The notes: generated from the letters alone by a model not told the origin. A DNA stretch of 64,000 nt from JANPPS01 sp965246925 (GCA_965246925.1 OZ251994.1:2356001-2420000), one strand, 5' to 3'; counted from the stretch's first letter, positions 44,267 to 53,848 are shown. Numbers and translations are program-made.

Positions 44267-46969
44267 ATGTTCGCCACTATCGCCCGTTCGCTGTTCGGTT
44301 CGGCCAATGACCGCTCGCTCAAGGCTTATCAGCGCCGGGTCGTGGCCATCAATGCGCATGAGCCGGCGCTGCAGGCGTTGAGCGATGCGGCGCTGGCCGG
44401 CAAGACGGTCGAGTTCCGGGAGCGGCTGGCAGGCGGCACCAAGCTCGACGACCTGCTACCGGAGGCTTTCGCCACCGTGCGGGAGGCGGCGCGGCGCGTG
44501 CTGGGCCTGCGGCATTTCGATGTGCAGATGATCGGCGGCATGGTGCTGCACGACGGTAAGATTGCCGAGATGAAGACCGGTGAGGGCAAGACCTTGGTGG
44601 CGACGCTGCCGGTCTATCTCAACGCGCTGCCCGGCACCGGCGTGCACGTGGTGACGGTGAACGACTATCTCGCTGCGCGTGATGCGGAGTGGATGGGACG
44701 GGTCTATACATTCCTGGGCATGAACACCGGTGTCATCGTGCATGGGCTCGAGGATCATGAGCGCCGGGCGGCCTATGCGGCCGATATCACGTATGGGACC
44801 AATAACGAGTTCGGGTTCGACTATCTGCGCGACAATATGAAATACCGGCTGGAGGATATGACCCAGCGGGACTTCGCCTATGCCATCGTGGACGAGGTCG
44901 ATAGCATCTTGATCGACGAGGCACGGACGCCGCTGATCATCAGTGGGCCGGCGGAGGACAGCAGCGATCTGTATCGCACCGTGAACACCGTCGTGGTCGA
45001 GTTCGTAAAGGACGCGGCCAATTACGAGAAGGACGAGAAGTTCAAGACCGTGACGATGACCGAGGCCGGGTCGGAGAAGGTCGAGGACATGCTGCGGGAG
45101 GCGGGCATCATCACGGAGGGCAACCTCTACGATATGTTCAACGTCTCCGTGATCCACCACGTCCAGCAGTCGCTGCGCGCCAACACGCTGTTCGCCAAGG
45201 ACGTGGACTACATCGTGCGGGACGACAAGGTCATTCTGATCGACGAGTTTACCGGGCGCATGATGGAGGGCCGCCGGTTCTCGGAAGGGCTGCACCAGGC
45301 GCTGGAGGCGAAGGAGCACGTGACGGTGCAGCCGGAGAACCAGACGCTGGCCAGCATCACGTTCCAGAACTATTTCCGCCTGTATCCCAAGCTCGCGGGG
45401 ATGACCGGCACGGCGCTGACGGAGGCGGACGAGTTCGCGGAGATCTATAAGCTGGAGGTGCTGGAGATCCCGACCAACGTGCCGGTGTCCCGCAAGGATT
45501 CGGATGACGAGGTGTATCGCACGGCGGGCGAGAAGTACGACGCGGTGGCGACGCTGATTACCGAGGCGCGGGAGCGGGGGCAGCCGGTGCTGGTGGGCAC
45601 CACCAGCATCGAGAAGTCCGAGACCATTAGCGAGTTGCTGACGAAGAAGGGCGTGCCGCACGCGGTGCTGAACGCGCGGTTCCATGAGAAGGAGGCGACG
45701 ATCGTGGCGCAGGCGGGGGCGCCCGGCGCCATCACCATCGCCACCAACATGGCCGGGCGCGGCACCGACATCAAGTTAGGCGGTAACGCCGACATGCGCA
45801 TCAAGCTCGAGACGGCGGACCTGCCGGAGGAGGAGCGTGCGGCGAAGGCCACCGAAATCACCGAACAGGTGGCGGGCTGGCATGAGAAGGTGAAGGCGTC
45901 GGGCGGGCTCCTGGTGATCGGCACGGAGCGGCATGAGAGCCGGCGGATCGACAATCAGCTGCGTGGACGCTCGGGCCGGCAAGGCGACCCGGGGGCGAGC
46001 CGGTTCTTCCTGAGCCTGGAAGACGATCTAATGCGCATCTTCGGCTCGGACCGGATGGGCGGCATGTTGCAGAAGATGGGGCTGAAGGACGGCGAAGCCA
46101 TCATCCACCCCTGGATTAACAAGGCGCTGGAAAAGGCACAGAAGAAGGTCGAGGCGCGGAACTTCGATACCCGCAAGAACGTGCTGAAATACGACGACGT
46201 CATGAACAACCAGCGGCGCGAGGTCTATGCGCAGCGCCGCGAGTTCATGCGCGCCGATGACGTGAGCGAGACGGTGCGGGAAATGCGGGAAGAGGTGATC
46301 CACGGCCTGGTGGCGCGCACCATCCCGGAGAAGGCCTATGCCGAGCAGTGGAAGACGCAGGAGCTGCAGGATGATCTTCGCCGCATCCTGAACGCCGATC
46401 TACCCGTGGTGGAGTGGGGCCGGGAGGAGGGGATGGATGAGACCGGCATCCGCGAGCGGATCGAAGCCGCGGCGGCGTCCCATTTCGCCAGCAAGGCCGC
46501 CAATATCGGGCCGGAGCTGATGCGGTTTGTGGAGAAATCCATGCTGCTGCAGATGCTGGACCAGGTGTGGAAGGAGCACCTGCTGGCGCTGGACCATCTG
46601 CGGCAGGGCATCAATCTTCGGTCTTATGGTCAGCGCGATCCGCTCAATGAATACAAAAGCGAGGCGTTCATGATGTTCAACGCCATGCTGGACGAGCTGA
46701 AGGAGCGGGTCACCACCATGCTCGCCCGGGTCGAGCTGGGGACCGAGCCGCCGCCGCCCTCCGAGCCCCCGATGGTGCCGCCGCGGATGTCCTATAACGA
46801 CCCGGCCGCCTTTGCGCCCTATGCAGGGGGGGACGTGCTGGAGGCCGAGCGGCCCGTCACCGCTTTCGATCCGGCGGACCCCACGACCTGGCGCGACATT
46901 TCCCGTAACGCGCCTTGCCCCTGTGGCTCGGGCAAGAAGTTCAAGCACTGCCATGGCCGCGTGAGCTGA
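44267..46969 (+). CDS. secA: Protein translocase ATPase SecA
   Basis: 900 aa, a normal SecA. Motor elements include MKTGEGKTLVATLP (Walker A) near 102, DEVDSILIDEARTPL near 207 and AGRGTDIKLGG near 500. The C-terminal zinc finger CPCGSGKKFKHCHG is intact and binds SecB. SecA drives proteins through SecYEG. The stop TGA overlaps the ATG of the downstream porin (TGATG), an unusual coupling. Confidence 0.98.
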   Translation: MFATIARSLFGSANDRSLKAYQRRVVAINAHEPALQALSDAALAGKTVEFRERLAGGTKLDDLLPEAFATVREAARRVLGLRHFDVQMIGGMVLHDGKIAEMKTGEGKTLVATLPVYLNALPGTGVHVVTVNDYLAARDAEWMGRVYTFLGMNTGVIVHGLEDHERRAAYAADITYGTNNEFGFDYLRDNMKYRLEDMTQRDFAYAIVDEVDSILIDEARTPLIISGPAEDSSDLYRTVNTVVVEFVKDAANYEKDEKFKTVTMTEAGSEKVEDMLREAGIITEGNLYDMFNVSVIHHVQQSLRANTLFAKDVDYIVRDDKVILIDEFTGRMMEGRRFSEGLHQALEAKEHVTVQPENQTLASITFQNYFRLYPKLAGMTGTALTEADEFAEIYKLEVLEIPTNVPVSRKDSDDEVYRTAGEKYDAVATLITEARERGQPVLVGTTSIEKSETISELLTKKGVPHAVLNARFHEKEATIVAQAGAPGAITIATNMAGRGTDIKLGGNADMRIKLETADLPEEERAAKATEITEQVAGWHEKVKASGGLLVIGTERHESRRIDNQLRGRSGRQGDPGASRFFLSLEDDLMRIFGSDRMGGMLQKMGLKDGEAIIHPWINKALEKAQKKVEARNFDTRKNVLKYDDVMNNQRREVYAQRREFMRADDVSETVREMREEVIHGLVARTIPEKAYAEQWKTQELQDDLRRILNADLPVVEWGREEGMDETGIRERIEAAAASHFASKAANIGPELMRFVEKSMLLQMLDQVWKEHLLALDHLRQGINLRSYGQRDPLNEYKSEAFMMFNAMLDELKERVTTMLARVELGTEPPPPSEPPMVPPRMSYNDPAAFAPYAGGDVLEAERPVTAFDPADPTTWRDISRNAPCPCGSGKKFKHCHGRVS

Positions 46970-48420
46970 TGCGGCTCGCCAACGCGGCCGTTTTTTCGAC
47001 ATTCACGCTCACGAGCGCATACGCCCAAAACACCGGCGGAGTTCAGCAGCCGAGTCAGCCCGCGGCGCCCGAGGTGCGGCAGGGGACGCCGGGCGGAGAG
47101 AGCAACGCGGCCGAGCCGTATGGCGGACCGTTACTGCAACGAAGCGTGCTGCTGGGGGATCCGCTTGGGCTCCGCTCCCGCATGGCCGCGCATGGTGTCA
47201 CGTATGGCTTAAATGAGGCGGCGGAGGTTATCGGCAACGCCACTGGCGGGACCCGGCGCGGTGCGGTGTTCGAGGGGCTGCTGTCGATGAGCGTGGGGTT
47301 GAATACCGAGAAGGCCGGGCTTTGGCCGGGCGGTATCTTCAACGTCAGTGCGTATCAGGTGCACGGGCGCGGTCTCAGCCTCAACAACCTGGCCAACAAC
47401 GGCAATACGGTGAGCGGGATCGAGGCGTTGCGGGGCACCTTGCTGTTCGAGGCGTGGTTCGAGCAGTACACGCCGGGTCAGTCGCTGAGTGTGCGCATCG
47501 GCCAGTTCGCCGCCGATCAGGAGTTCATGATCAGCCAGTATGGCGGCCTGTTCATCAACCACACGTTTGGGTGGGCGACGCTGCCGAGCGCGGATTTGCC
47601 CTCCGCCGGGCCGTCGTTTCCGCTGGCGGGGCTGGGCGTACGGGCGCGGTATGCGCCGCGGGAGGATACGACCGTGCTGCTGGCGCTGTTCAACGGTGAT
47701 CCGGCCGGGCCCGGCACGGGCTTTCCGCAGGCGCGCGACCCCTCCGGCACCAATTTCCGCCTGCATGACGGTTTGTTTGCGATAGCCGAGGTGCAGTATG
47801 CCCGTCATGGCGGCGACGGAGCCACCGGCCTGCCGGGTACGTTCAAGCTGGGCGGCTGGTATAACGCGCAGCCGTTCCAGGATCAGCGCTTCAACTCGCT
47901 CGGCACCTCATTGGCCGATCCCGGCAACAATCCCGGGACTACGGCAGGGCGGAGCCTGCGTGGGAACTGGGGCGTGTACGGCGTGGTGGACCAGCTGCTA
48001 TGGCGGGAGGCGGGGACAAAGGACCAGGGAATCGGCGCGTTCCTGCGAGTGATGGGGGCGCCGGGCGACCGTAATCTGGTTGATTTCTATGCGGATGCCG
48101 GGCTGACCTGGAAGGGCGCGATACCGGGCCGCGACAGCGACACCGCCGGAATCGGCTTCGGCCTGGCGCGCAACAGCACTAGCGTGAGCAAGCTCGATTC
48201 CGATGTCCGTGTCCTTACGGCATCAGCCAGCTACCCCATCCGCCGGCATGAGAGCGTGCTGGAAGTGACCTACCAGGCGCAGATCGCGCCGTGGTGGCAG
48301 GTGCAGCCGACGGCGCAGTATGTGTTTAATTTGAATGGCGCTGTCCTTAACCCTTTGAACCCGGCCAAGCGGTTGAGCGATGCGGCGGTGTTCGGGTTGC
48401 GAACGAGTGTTACTTTTTAG
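46969..48420 (+). CDS. OprB-type carbohydrate-selective porin
   Basis: 483 aa from ATG 46969, inside the secA stop codon. The signal peptide is MRLANAAVFSTFTLTSAYA. The mature protein has about 16 amphipathic strands. Characteristic parts are RSRMAAHGVTYGLNEAAEV, SLSVRIGQFAADQEFMIS and the terminal strand ending in FGLRTSVTF, with Phe last as required for BAM. OprB porins let glucose and other sugars cross the outer membrane. Export relies on the SecA made from the same message. Confidence 0.9.
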   Translation: MRLANAAVFSTFTLTSAYAQNTGGVQQPSQPAAPEVRQGTPGGESNAAEPYGGPLLQRSVLLGDPLGLRSRMAAHGVTYGLNEAAEVIGNATGGTRRGAVFEGLLSMSVGLNTEKAGLWPGGIFNVSAYQVHGRGLSLNNLANNGNTVSGIEALRGTLLFEAWFEQYTPGQSLSVRIGQFAADQEFMISQYGGLFINHTFGWATLPSADLPSAGPSFPLAGLGVRARYAPREDTTVLLALFNGDPAGPGTGFPQARDPSGTNFRLHDGLFAIAEVQYARHGGDGATGLPGTFKLGGWYNAQPFQDQRFNSLGTSLADPGNNPGTTAGRSLRGNWGVYGVVDQLLWREAGTKDQGIGAFLRVMGAPGDRNLVDFYADAGLTWKGAIPGRDSDTAGIGFGLARNSTSVSKLDSDVRVLTASASYPIRRHESVLEVTYQAQIAPWWQVQPTAQYVFNLNGAVLNPLNPAKRLSDAAVFGLRTSVTF

Positions 48421-48511
48421 GCATCTCGGCCAGCCCTGGTGTGCCGTCATTCAAGAGGTGGACGAACAGCCTCCCTATTACCCATAACCTCGTGCAGTGC
48501 ATCGCTTGGCC

Positions 48512-49771
48512 CTAAGCCCTTAATCGTTTTGTTCGATCGAGTTTCGGATTGCGCCACAGACACGCACCGCTCGCCGCCAGCACCATCGCGCCGCACAGGC
48601 CGAGCAACGGTGCTGGGCCGAAGGCGCCCAGCAGAATCGGTGCCGCCGCCACGCCAACGAGAGAGCCAGCTTGCGAGGTCAGTAGAAATGCCCGGGTCAC
48701 GGCGGGTACGTCGGCAAGGTCGAAGGCGGTTTGGCGCAGGACTGCGTTGGGAATGTCGTTCATGGGCCCGCCGACCGCAGACAGCGCAGCCGCCGCCATC
48801 AAGCCTGGCAGAACCCATCCATCCGGCAGCCAAGCCGCGGTAGCGAGGCCGATGATGCCTGCCCCCACGATCATGCTGCCGCCGAACATCTGCCGCCCGG
48901 GTTGATCCGGCATGGGCTTGGACCCCACCACCAGATTGGCGACCAGGTTCGTGAACCCATAGGCCGAGATGATCAGCCCATACGCGGCTAGGCCGGTGCC
49001 GCCCGGTCCCACCAAGCCCCGCTCGGACACTAATAGCGGCAAGATCAAGAAGTAAGCGGAAAGCCACGCCCCGTTGATGAGCGCCGAAGTCCAGAGTTCG
49101 TAACGGATCAGCGTGACCCGGGAGGCCGCGCGGGCGCCGTGCAGCATGGATGCCAGCACGGCCTGCGGTTCTGCGAAGACGGCTGCGATCCTGACCCGGC
49201 GCCCGATCAATCCGAGCGCCAGGGCGGAGCCGCCGAAGGACAGGGCGTCGAACGTCAGTAGATGGCGCACGGGCAGGACGGTGGTCAGCACTCCGGAAAG
49301 ACCGGGGGCCAGCAACCGGGCGATGCGCTCGGTCGCGTCCAGCAACGCGTTGGCAGCCGGCAGCGCCGCCCGATCCGGCACCAGCGATGGCACTACGATT
49401 TGTAGCGCTGGACGGAAAACGGCTTGCCCGCTACCGAGCACGACGATGGCGAGCCCAAGAACCCAGGGGGACGGCGCCCCGGTGACGGACCAGGCCACGA
49501 CAACTCCGGCAAGGGCCAAGGCGCGCAATGCATCCATGCGGATCATCGCGGCCAGCGGCGCAAGGCGGTCGGCGACCTGGCCGGCGAACAGGACGGTTAG
49601 TATAACCGAGAGCGGACCGAGCGCCACGAGCCACCCGGCATACGGACCGAACGTGTCTATTGCGATCCAGGACATGGCGACCACGTATGCCTGGTCGCCG
49701 ATTGCAGATAGCGCGAGACCGGACCATAACAGCGCCATGGTCCGGCTTCTGAGTGGGTAGAGTAGCCGCAT
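48512..49771 (-). CDS. MFS transporter
   Basis: 419 aa with about twelve hydrophobic helices. The N-terminal motif A region is FAGQVADRLAPLAAMIRMDALR. The C-terminal half has NDIPNAVLRQTAF, similar to the loop of the bacterial MFS_3/enterobactin exporter-like group. Substrate unknown. The 91 bp between the porin stop and this stop (convergent) show no clear terminator. Confidence 0.86.
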   Translation of the reverse strand: MRLLYPLRSRTMALLWSGLALSAIGDQAYVVAMSWIAIDTFGPYAGWLVALGPLSVILTVLFAGQVADRLAPLAAMIRMDALRALALAGVVVAWSVTGAPSPWVLGLAIVVLGSGQAVFRPALQIVVPSLVPDRAALPAANALLDATERIARLLAPGLSGVLTTVLPVRHLLTFDALSFGGSALALGLIGRRVRIAAVFAEPQAVLASMLHGARAASRVTLIRYELWTSALINGAWLSAYFLILPLLVSERGLVGPGGTGLAAYGLIISAYGFTNLVANLVVGSKPMPDQPGRQMFGGSMIVGAGIIGLATAAWLPDGWVLPGLMAAAALSAVGGPMNDIPNAVLRQTAFDLADVPAVTRAFLLTSQAGSLVGVAAAPILLGAFGPAPLLGLCGAMVLAASGACLWRNPKLDRTKRLRA

Positions 49772-49781
49772 AAGCGGCTCA

Positions 49782-49804
49782 CGCCCTCCCGGGGGAGAGG
49801 GGCG
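49782..49804. repeat. REP-like hairpin
   Basis: CGCCCTCCCGGGGGAGAGGGGCG forms an imperfect hairpin resembling the core of the REP-like palindromes elsewhere. It lies just downstream of the stop of the small gene at 49825 and could serve as its terminator. Confidence 0.4.
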
Positions 49805-49824
49805 TAGTTAGGACAGACCGGACC

Positions 49825-50061
49825 TTACTGGCCGCGTGCCTGGTTCAGGCTCTGCTGGTTCAGCTGATCGGTCGTGGTGTCGCCCGAGGGGGCGGACGAG
49901 CGGGTCGCCATCATGTGGCCACGGCCGGAGCGGGCGTGATGCATGGCGTGGCGGGCGTGGTGGCGGGTGCTGCGATGGTGCCGGCGGGCGGCCTCGGCGG
50001 ACGGGGCGGCGATGGCAGTCAGCAATAGGGTGGCGAGGGCGATGGAGAGGATGCGGGTCAT
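49825..50061 (-). CDS. Small exported His/Arg-rich protein
   Basis: 78 aa from ATG 50061. Signal peptide MTRILSIALATLLLTAIAAPSAEA, then a very basic stretch (ARRHHRSTRHHARHAMHHAR) and a neutral tail ending QLNQQSLNQARGQ. Ten histidines in thirty residues could bind metal ions, but no known family is recognised. Such short His/Arg proteins are common in the acidophilic Acetobacteraceae. The gene has its own 5' region with palindromes at 50158-50194. Confidence 0.6.
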   Translation of the reverse strand: MTRILSIALATLLLTAIAAPSAEAARRHHRSTRHHARHAMHHARSGRGHMMATRSSAPSGDTTTDQLNQQSLNQARGQ

Positions 50062-50157
50062 GATGTCTTCTTCTCGGTCGGGCATGCGGGGCTCGGTGGT
50101 CCCGAACGCGGGTGTTATGATGGGTGGCGTTCAGCGCATCAATGCTCGAAGCCTGAA

Positions 50158-50194
50158 AGTCACAGTGATTCAGGCTGTGTGACTAATTAGTCAC
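50158..50194. promoter_or_regulatory. Palindromic cluster with three AGTCAC/GTGACT arms
   Basis: AGTCAC (50158-50163), GTGACT (50179-50184) and AGTCAC (50189-50194). The last two form the perfect 16-bp palindrome GTGACTAATTAGTCAC, whose final base is shared with the D-aminoacylase stop codon. It could act as terminator of that gene or as an operator for the small gene at 50061. Confidence 0.45.
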
Positions 50195-51639
50195 TACGCC
50201 TCCCGTGACACGAGCCGGCCGGCGCAGGCGCCAGTCGCGCCGGCCCCGGCCACGTAGGCACTCTGACCCGCGACCCAGGTTTCCGCAATGCCTTCGCTGG
50301 GCCGGTCCGGCGTGTCGAAATCGGCGGCGTCCTGCACCGTCAGCGGGTCGAACAGCACCAGGTCGGCGAAGGCGCCGGGGCGGATCACGCCGCGGTCACG
50401 CAGGCCGAATACCGCGGCGGTGCGCCCGGTCATCTTGTGCACCGCGGTCTCGAGGCTGAACAGGCCGAGGTCCCGGGCGTAGTGGCCGAGCACGCGGGAG
50501 AAGCTGCCCCAAAGGCGCGGGTGCGGGAAGCTGTCGTGCGGCAGGCCGTCGCTGCCGATCATGCCGAGCGGATGTTGCAGAATGCGCTGGACGTCCGCCT
50601 CGTCCATCTGAAAATAGATGGCGCCGGCTGGCAACAGCTGTGCGGCGGCCTGCGCCTGGGTCAGGCCCCATTCCTGGGCGATATCGGCCAGCATACGCCC
50701 GGTCATCTCCGGGTGCGGCACGGACCAGGTCACCTTCGTCACGACATCCTCCCGCACGCGGGCCGGCATCAGCACGGTGGAGGCGGCGTGGTAGGGATAG
50801 ACGTCGAACGCGACGTCCTGCTGCTGGGCGCCGGCGTCGATGGCGGCCAGGGTTTCGGTGGAGCGGCCGTAGTTCTCGGGCATGGCGCATTTATGATGGC
50901 TGATGACCACGCCCACGCCGGTGTCGCGGCCGATGCGGAGCGTCTCTTCGATGCTGTCCAGCACGCCCTCGCCCTCGTCCCGCATGTGCGTGACATACAG
51001 GCTTCGCGCGTCGCGCAGCGCGTCGGCCACGGCGATGACCTCTTCGGTGGGGGCGGGGCCGTTGGGCGGGTAGTAGAGCCCGGTAGAAAAGCCGGATGCG
51101 CCTTCGGCCAGGCAGCCGGCCAGGCGGCGGCGCATGTGCTCGGCCTCCCGGCCGGTGGCGGCGCGGGACACGTCGCCCCGCAGCGCCTCGACCCGGAGCG
51201 ACATATGGCCGATCAGCGCCACGGTGTTGACCGGCGCCGGGTCGGTGCGCAGCCGGTCGGCATAAGCGCCGAAGCTGTCGAACACCCACCAGCTTTCGTC
51301 GCCCAGCAGGTCGAGCGGCGGGATGGGGCGCGCGGTCATGCGGACCGGGGAGAGACTGATGCCGCAATTGCCGACGACGACGGTGGTGACGCCCTGGCTC
51401 ATCTTGCACAGCATGCAGGCGGGCCCGCACAGCACGGCGCGGTCGTCATGGGTATGGGCATCGATGAAGCCGGGGGCGAGCACCATGCCGGTGGCCAGCA
51501 CCTCCCGCTCACCCCGGGCGCCGCCCAGGTCACCGACGGACGTGATGCGGTCGCCGTTGACGCCGACATCGCCCTGGCGGCGCGGGTGGCCGGTGCCGTC
51601 GATGATGGTGGCGTCCCGGATGATCAGATCGTATGACAA
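50194..51639 (-). CDS. N-acyl-D-amino-acid deacylase / D-aminoacylase (amidohydrolase family)
   Basis: 481 aa. Amidohydrolase metal motifs: GFIDAHTHDD (HxH, about residue 62), then VISHHKC and the late SDGLPHD. VGNCGISLSP supplies the conserved Cys ligand of D-aminoacylases. The enzyme releases free D-amino acids from N-acyl derivatives. It ends 12 bp upstream of an amidase gene in the same direction, suggesting a common role in breaking amide bonds of a peptide-like substrate. Confidence 0.88.
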   Translation of the reverse strand: MSYDLIIRDATIIDGTGHPRRQGDVGVNGDRITSVGDLGGARGEREVLATGMVLAPGFIDAHTHDDRAVLCGPACMLCKMSQGVTTVVVGNCGISLSPVRMTARPIPPLDLLGDESWWVFDSFGAYADRLRTDPAPVNTVALIGHMSLRVEALRGDVSRAATGREAEHMRRRLAGCLAEGASGFSTGLYYPPNGPAPTEEVIAVADALRDARSLYVTHMRDEGEGVLDSIEETLRIGRDTGVGVVISHHKCAMPENYGRSTETLAAIDAGAQQQDVAFDVYPYHAASTVLMPARVREDVVTKVTWSVPHPEMTGRMLADIAQEWGLTQAQAAAQLLPAGAIYFQMDEADVQRILQHPLGMIGSDGLPHDSFPHPRLWGSFSRVLGHYARDLGLFSLETAVHKMTGRTAAVFGLRDRGVIRPGAFADLVLFDPLTVQDAADFDTPDRPSEGIAETWVAGQSAYVAGAGATGACAGRLVSREA

Positions 51640-51651
51640 TGCCGCCCCTCC

Positions 51652-52899
51652 CTAATTGGCCAACGCCGCCGCGGCCCAGGCGGCCCAGGCGAGCGCGACC
51701 CGGTCCTCCCCGCGCGGGGCGACGATCTGCACCCCGAGCGGCAGGCCGGCCGGGCCGGTGCCGCAAGGGATCGTGACGCATGGCACGTGCAGGCCGGTCC
51801 AGATAAAGTTGAACCCGGCGTCACCCGTCCATGCAAGCCCCACCGGCGCCTCACCGGGCGCGGCGGGGGTGATGAGGATATCGAACCCGTGCATTAGCCC
51901 GCCGAACCCGTCCTGTAGTGCACGCTGGGCCGCCTGCGCCGCGTGCAGCGCGTGCACGGGCTGGGCCAGGCCCCACTCCATCTTCTCCCGCAGCGTCTCG
52001 CTCAGTCCGGCGCGGTGCGTGGTCATCTCCCAGCCGAGCGCGCGGGCGCTCTCGCCGTTCATGATCAGGGTGTGCTGGTCCTCGTATCCGGCATAGGAGG
52101 GCGGCAGGGTGAAGTCGGTGACGGTGGCGCCGGCGCGGGTGAGCCGGGCGGGCAGGCGCTCGAACAAGGCGTGCGTTTCCGGCGCCGCCCGGTCCCAGGC
52201 GGGGCTGCGGCAGAGGCCGATGCGGGGGGCGTGGCGGGGCGCGGAATGCAGGTCCGCACCGGACACGGCGCCGGCGAACAGCGCGCAGTCCTCGACGCTG
52301 CGCGCCATCACGCCGATCGTGTCGAGGCTGTCCGACATCAGCTTCATGCCGTGCCGGTTGATGAGGCCGAAGCTGGGCTTGTAGCCGACGACGCCGCAAT
52401 AGGCGGCGGGGCGGATGACGCTGCCGGCGGTCTGCGTGCCGAAGGCGAGCGGCACGAACCCGGCGGCGACCGCGGCGGCAGACCCGCTGCTGGAGCCACC
52501 GGGGGTGCGCGCCGGGTCATGCGGGTTGGTGGTGGAGCCGGGGTGCCGGGTCGCGAGCTCGGTCGTGACGGTCTTGCCCAGCACGACGGCGCCGGCCGCG
52601 CGGGCCCAGGCGACGCAGGCGGCGTCCGCCCGGGGCTGGTGGCCGCGCCAGATCGGCGAGTTGTATTCGCTCGGCAGATCGGCGGTATCCAGCACGTCTT
52701 TCACGCCGATCGGTAGGCCGTGCAGCGGGCCTGGCTGGGCCGCCGGGCGGCTGGCGGCCAGGGCGGCGAAGGCGTGGATGGTGCTTTCGCGGGCGCGGAT
52801 GCGGTCTTGGCAGGCATCCCATAGTGCGGACGGGGTCAGCGTGCCCTGTGCGATGGCGCGGGCGGCTTCGGTAGCGGTAAGGGCGGCGGGGTCGGACAT
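51652..52899 (-). CDS. Amidase signature family enzyme
   Basis: 415 aa. ATG 52899 (MSDPAALTATEAARAI) is chosen because the open frame upstream overlaps the divergent gene. The Ser-cisSer-Lys triad is visible as GVKDVLDT (Lys), TPGGSSSGSAAAVAAG (Ser) and GTQTAGSVIRPAAYCG (Ser nucleophile region). It hydrolyses an amide to acid and ammonia or amine; the substrate is unknown. It is transcribed just before the D-aminoacylase. Confidence 0.9.
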   Translation of the reverse strand: MSDPAALTATEAARAIAQGTLTPSALWDACQDRIRARESTIHAFAALAASRPAAQPGPLHGLPIGVKDVLDTADLPSEYNSPIWRGHQPRADAACVAWARAAGAVVLGKTVTTELATRHPGSTTNPHDPARTPGGSSSGSAAAVAAGFVPLAFGTQTAGSVIRPAAYCGVVGYKPSFGLINRHGMKLMSDSLDTIGVMARSVEDCALFAGAVSGADLHSAPRHAPRIGLCRSPAWDRAAPETHALFERLPARLTRAGATVTDFTLPPSYAGYEDQHTLIMNGESARALGWEMTTHRAGLSETLREKMEWGLAQPVHALHAAQAAQRALQDGFGGLMHGFDILITPAAPGEAPVGLAWTGDAGFNFIWTGLHVPCVTIPCGTGPAGLPLGVQIVAPRGEDRVALAWAAWAAAALAN

Positions 52900-52960
52900 A
52901 ATGCTTCCTGTTTGCGGGGCCAGGCTGGCGCATCCGGGGCGCCGGGTCCACATGGGGAGC

Positions 52961-53461
52961 ATGAGCGATGCGCCTTTCATCCAGATCCGCCGAAGCCGGG
53001 AGGGCGCGCTCACGTATTGGGTCAGCGGCCCGCCGGATGCGTTGCCGCCGGTGCGCGGGCGGGACATCGCCGCCGCGTGGGAGGCGGCGCGGGATGCGGC
53101 GGCGGACGCGCTATGGGGTTCGGCCCGGCTGTTCCGCTTTCACCGGCAGGACGGCACGACGTTGGATTTGGCGCTGTCCGATGAGGATGCGCGGTGCTGG
53201 GCGGGGGCGGTGGACCAGGTAGTAGGCATGCAGTCCGGGTACGGGCTGTCGGTCTGCCTGCGGCTGCTGGCGCTGGTGGATCTTCTGGGGCGGGCGGCGT
53301 GGCTTGGAACCCTGTTTCAGATCGGCCGGGCTGGGGCGACGCTGCATCCGTCGTTGTTGCAGGCCGCGGCGACGCTCGAGTTGACGGCAGAGGCCCGGTT
53401 CGACGAAACCCAGTTCCGGGCGCGGCTCGATGGCCTTGCCCTTTCAGGAGACGCGCGATGA
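52961..53461 (+). CDS. Hypothetical protein
   Basis: 166 aa from ATG 52961, with GGGGAG upstream. No signal peptide or membrane helix. The N-terminus (MSDAPFIQIRRSREGALTYWVSG) is basic. The middle has FRFHRQDGTTLDLALSDEDARCW and a Leu-rich helical part (GLSVCLRLLALVDLLGRAAW). I do not recognise the family. Its stop overlaps the start of the next gene (ATGA), so the two are coupled. Confidence 0.7.
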   Translation: MSDAPFIQIRRSREGALTYWVSGPPDALPPVRGRDIAAAWEAARDAAADALWGSARLFRFHRQDGTTLDLALSDEDARCWAGAVDQVVGMQSGYGLSVCLRLLALVDLLGRAAWLGTLFQIGRAGATLHPSLLQAAATLELTAEARFDETQFRARLDGLALSGDAR

Positions 53462-53784
53462 GACTAGCCACGATAGCCCTGCTGATGGCGCCCTGCCTGC
53501 TAACCGCCTGCCAGCAGCCGCCGCGCAGTGCATCGGCACGCGCCAATTCGTCGGCTTGCCGGTCGGAGGTTGACCGGGTGTATGCGGCGCAGAACCGGTC
53601 CGAGCTTACGGACCGGGATCAGCGGGACACGCCGTTATCGGGCTCGTACTTGGCCGGCAACACATCACGCGGGCTGAGCGCGCAATACCGGCGGGACCAG
53701 GATTTCGAGGCGTGCCTCAACGCGACGCGGGGCGGCGCGGGGCAGACGACGCCGGGCCAGGCGTTCTCACCGACAACGAAGTAG
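53458..53784 (+). CDS. Small lipoprotein
   Basis: 108 aa starting within the ATGA overlap, with TCAGGAG before it. The lipobox LLTAC gives a lipid-modified Cys18. The mature part contains SACRSEVDRVYAAQNRSELTDRDQRDTPLSG and DFEACLN, so two further cysteines could form a disulfide. The function is unknown. It ends 64 bp before the RidA gene. Confidence 0.75.
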   Translation: MRLATIALLMAPCLLTACQQPPRSASARANSSACRSEVDRVYAAQNRSELTDRDQRDTPLSGSYLAGNTSRGLSAQYRRDQDFEACLNATRGGAGQTTPGQAFSPTTK

Positions 53785-53848
53785 GGGCAGACATTGTGTA
53801 GGGGCTAAGCCGCCTTTAAACGTCTGCGCTCATTCTTTGAGGTGCAGC

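Noticed and set aside
44456..45685. 409-codon minus-strand frame opposite secA
   Set aside because: Shadow frame rich in His, Leu and Arg with no motif; secA is complete on the plus strand.
52415..52960. Upstream extension of the hypothetical gene at 52961
   Set aside because: It runs antisense through the amidase gene; ATG 52961 with GGGGAG is a better start.
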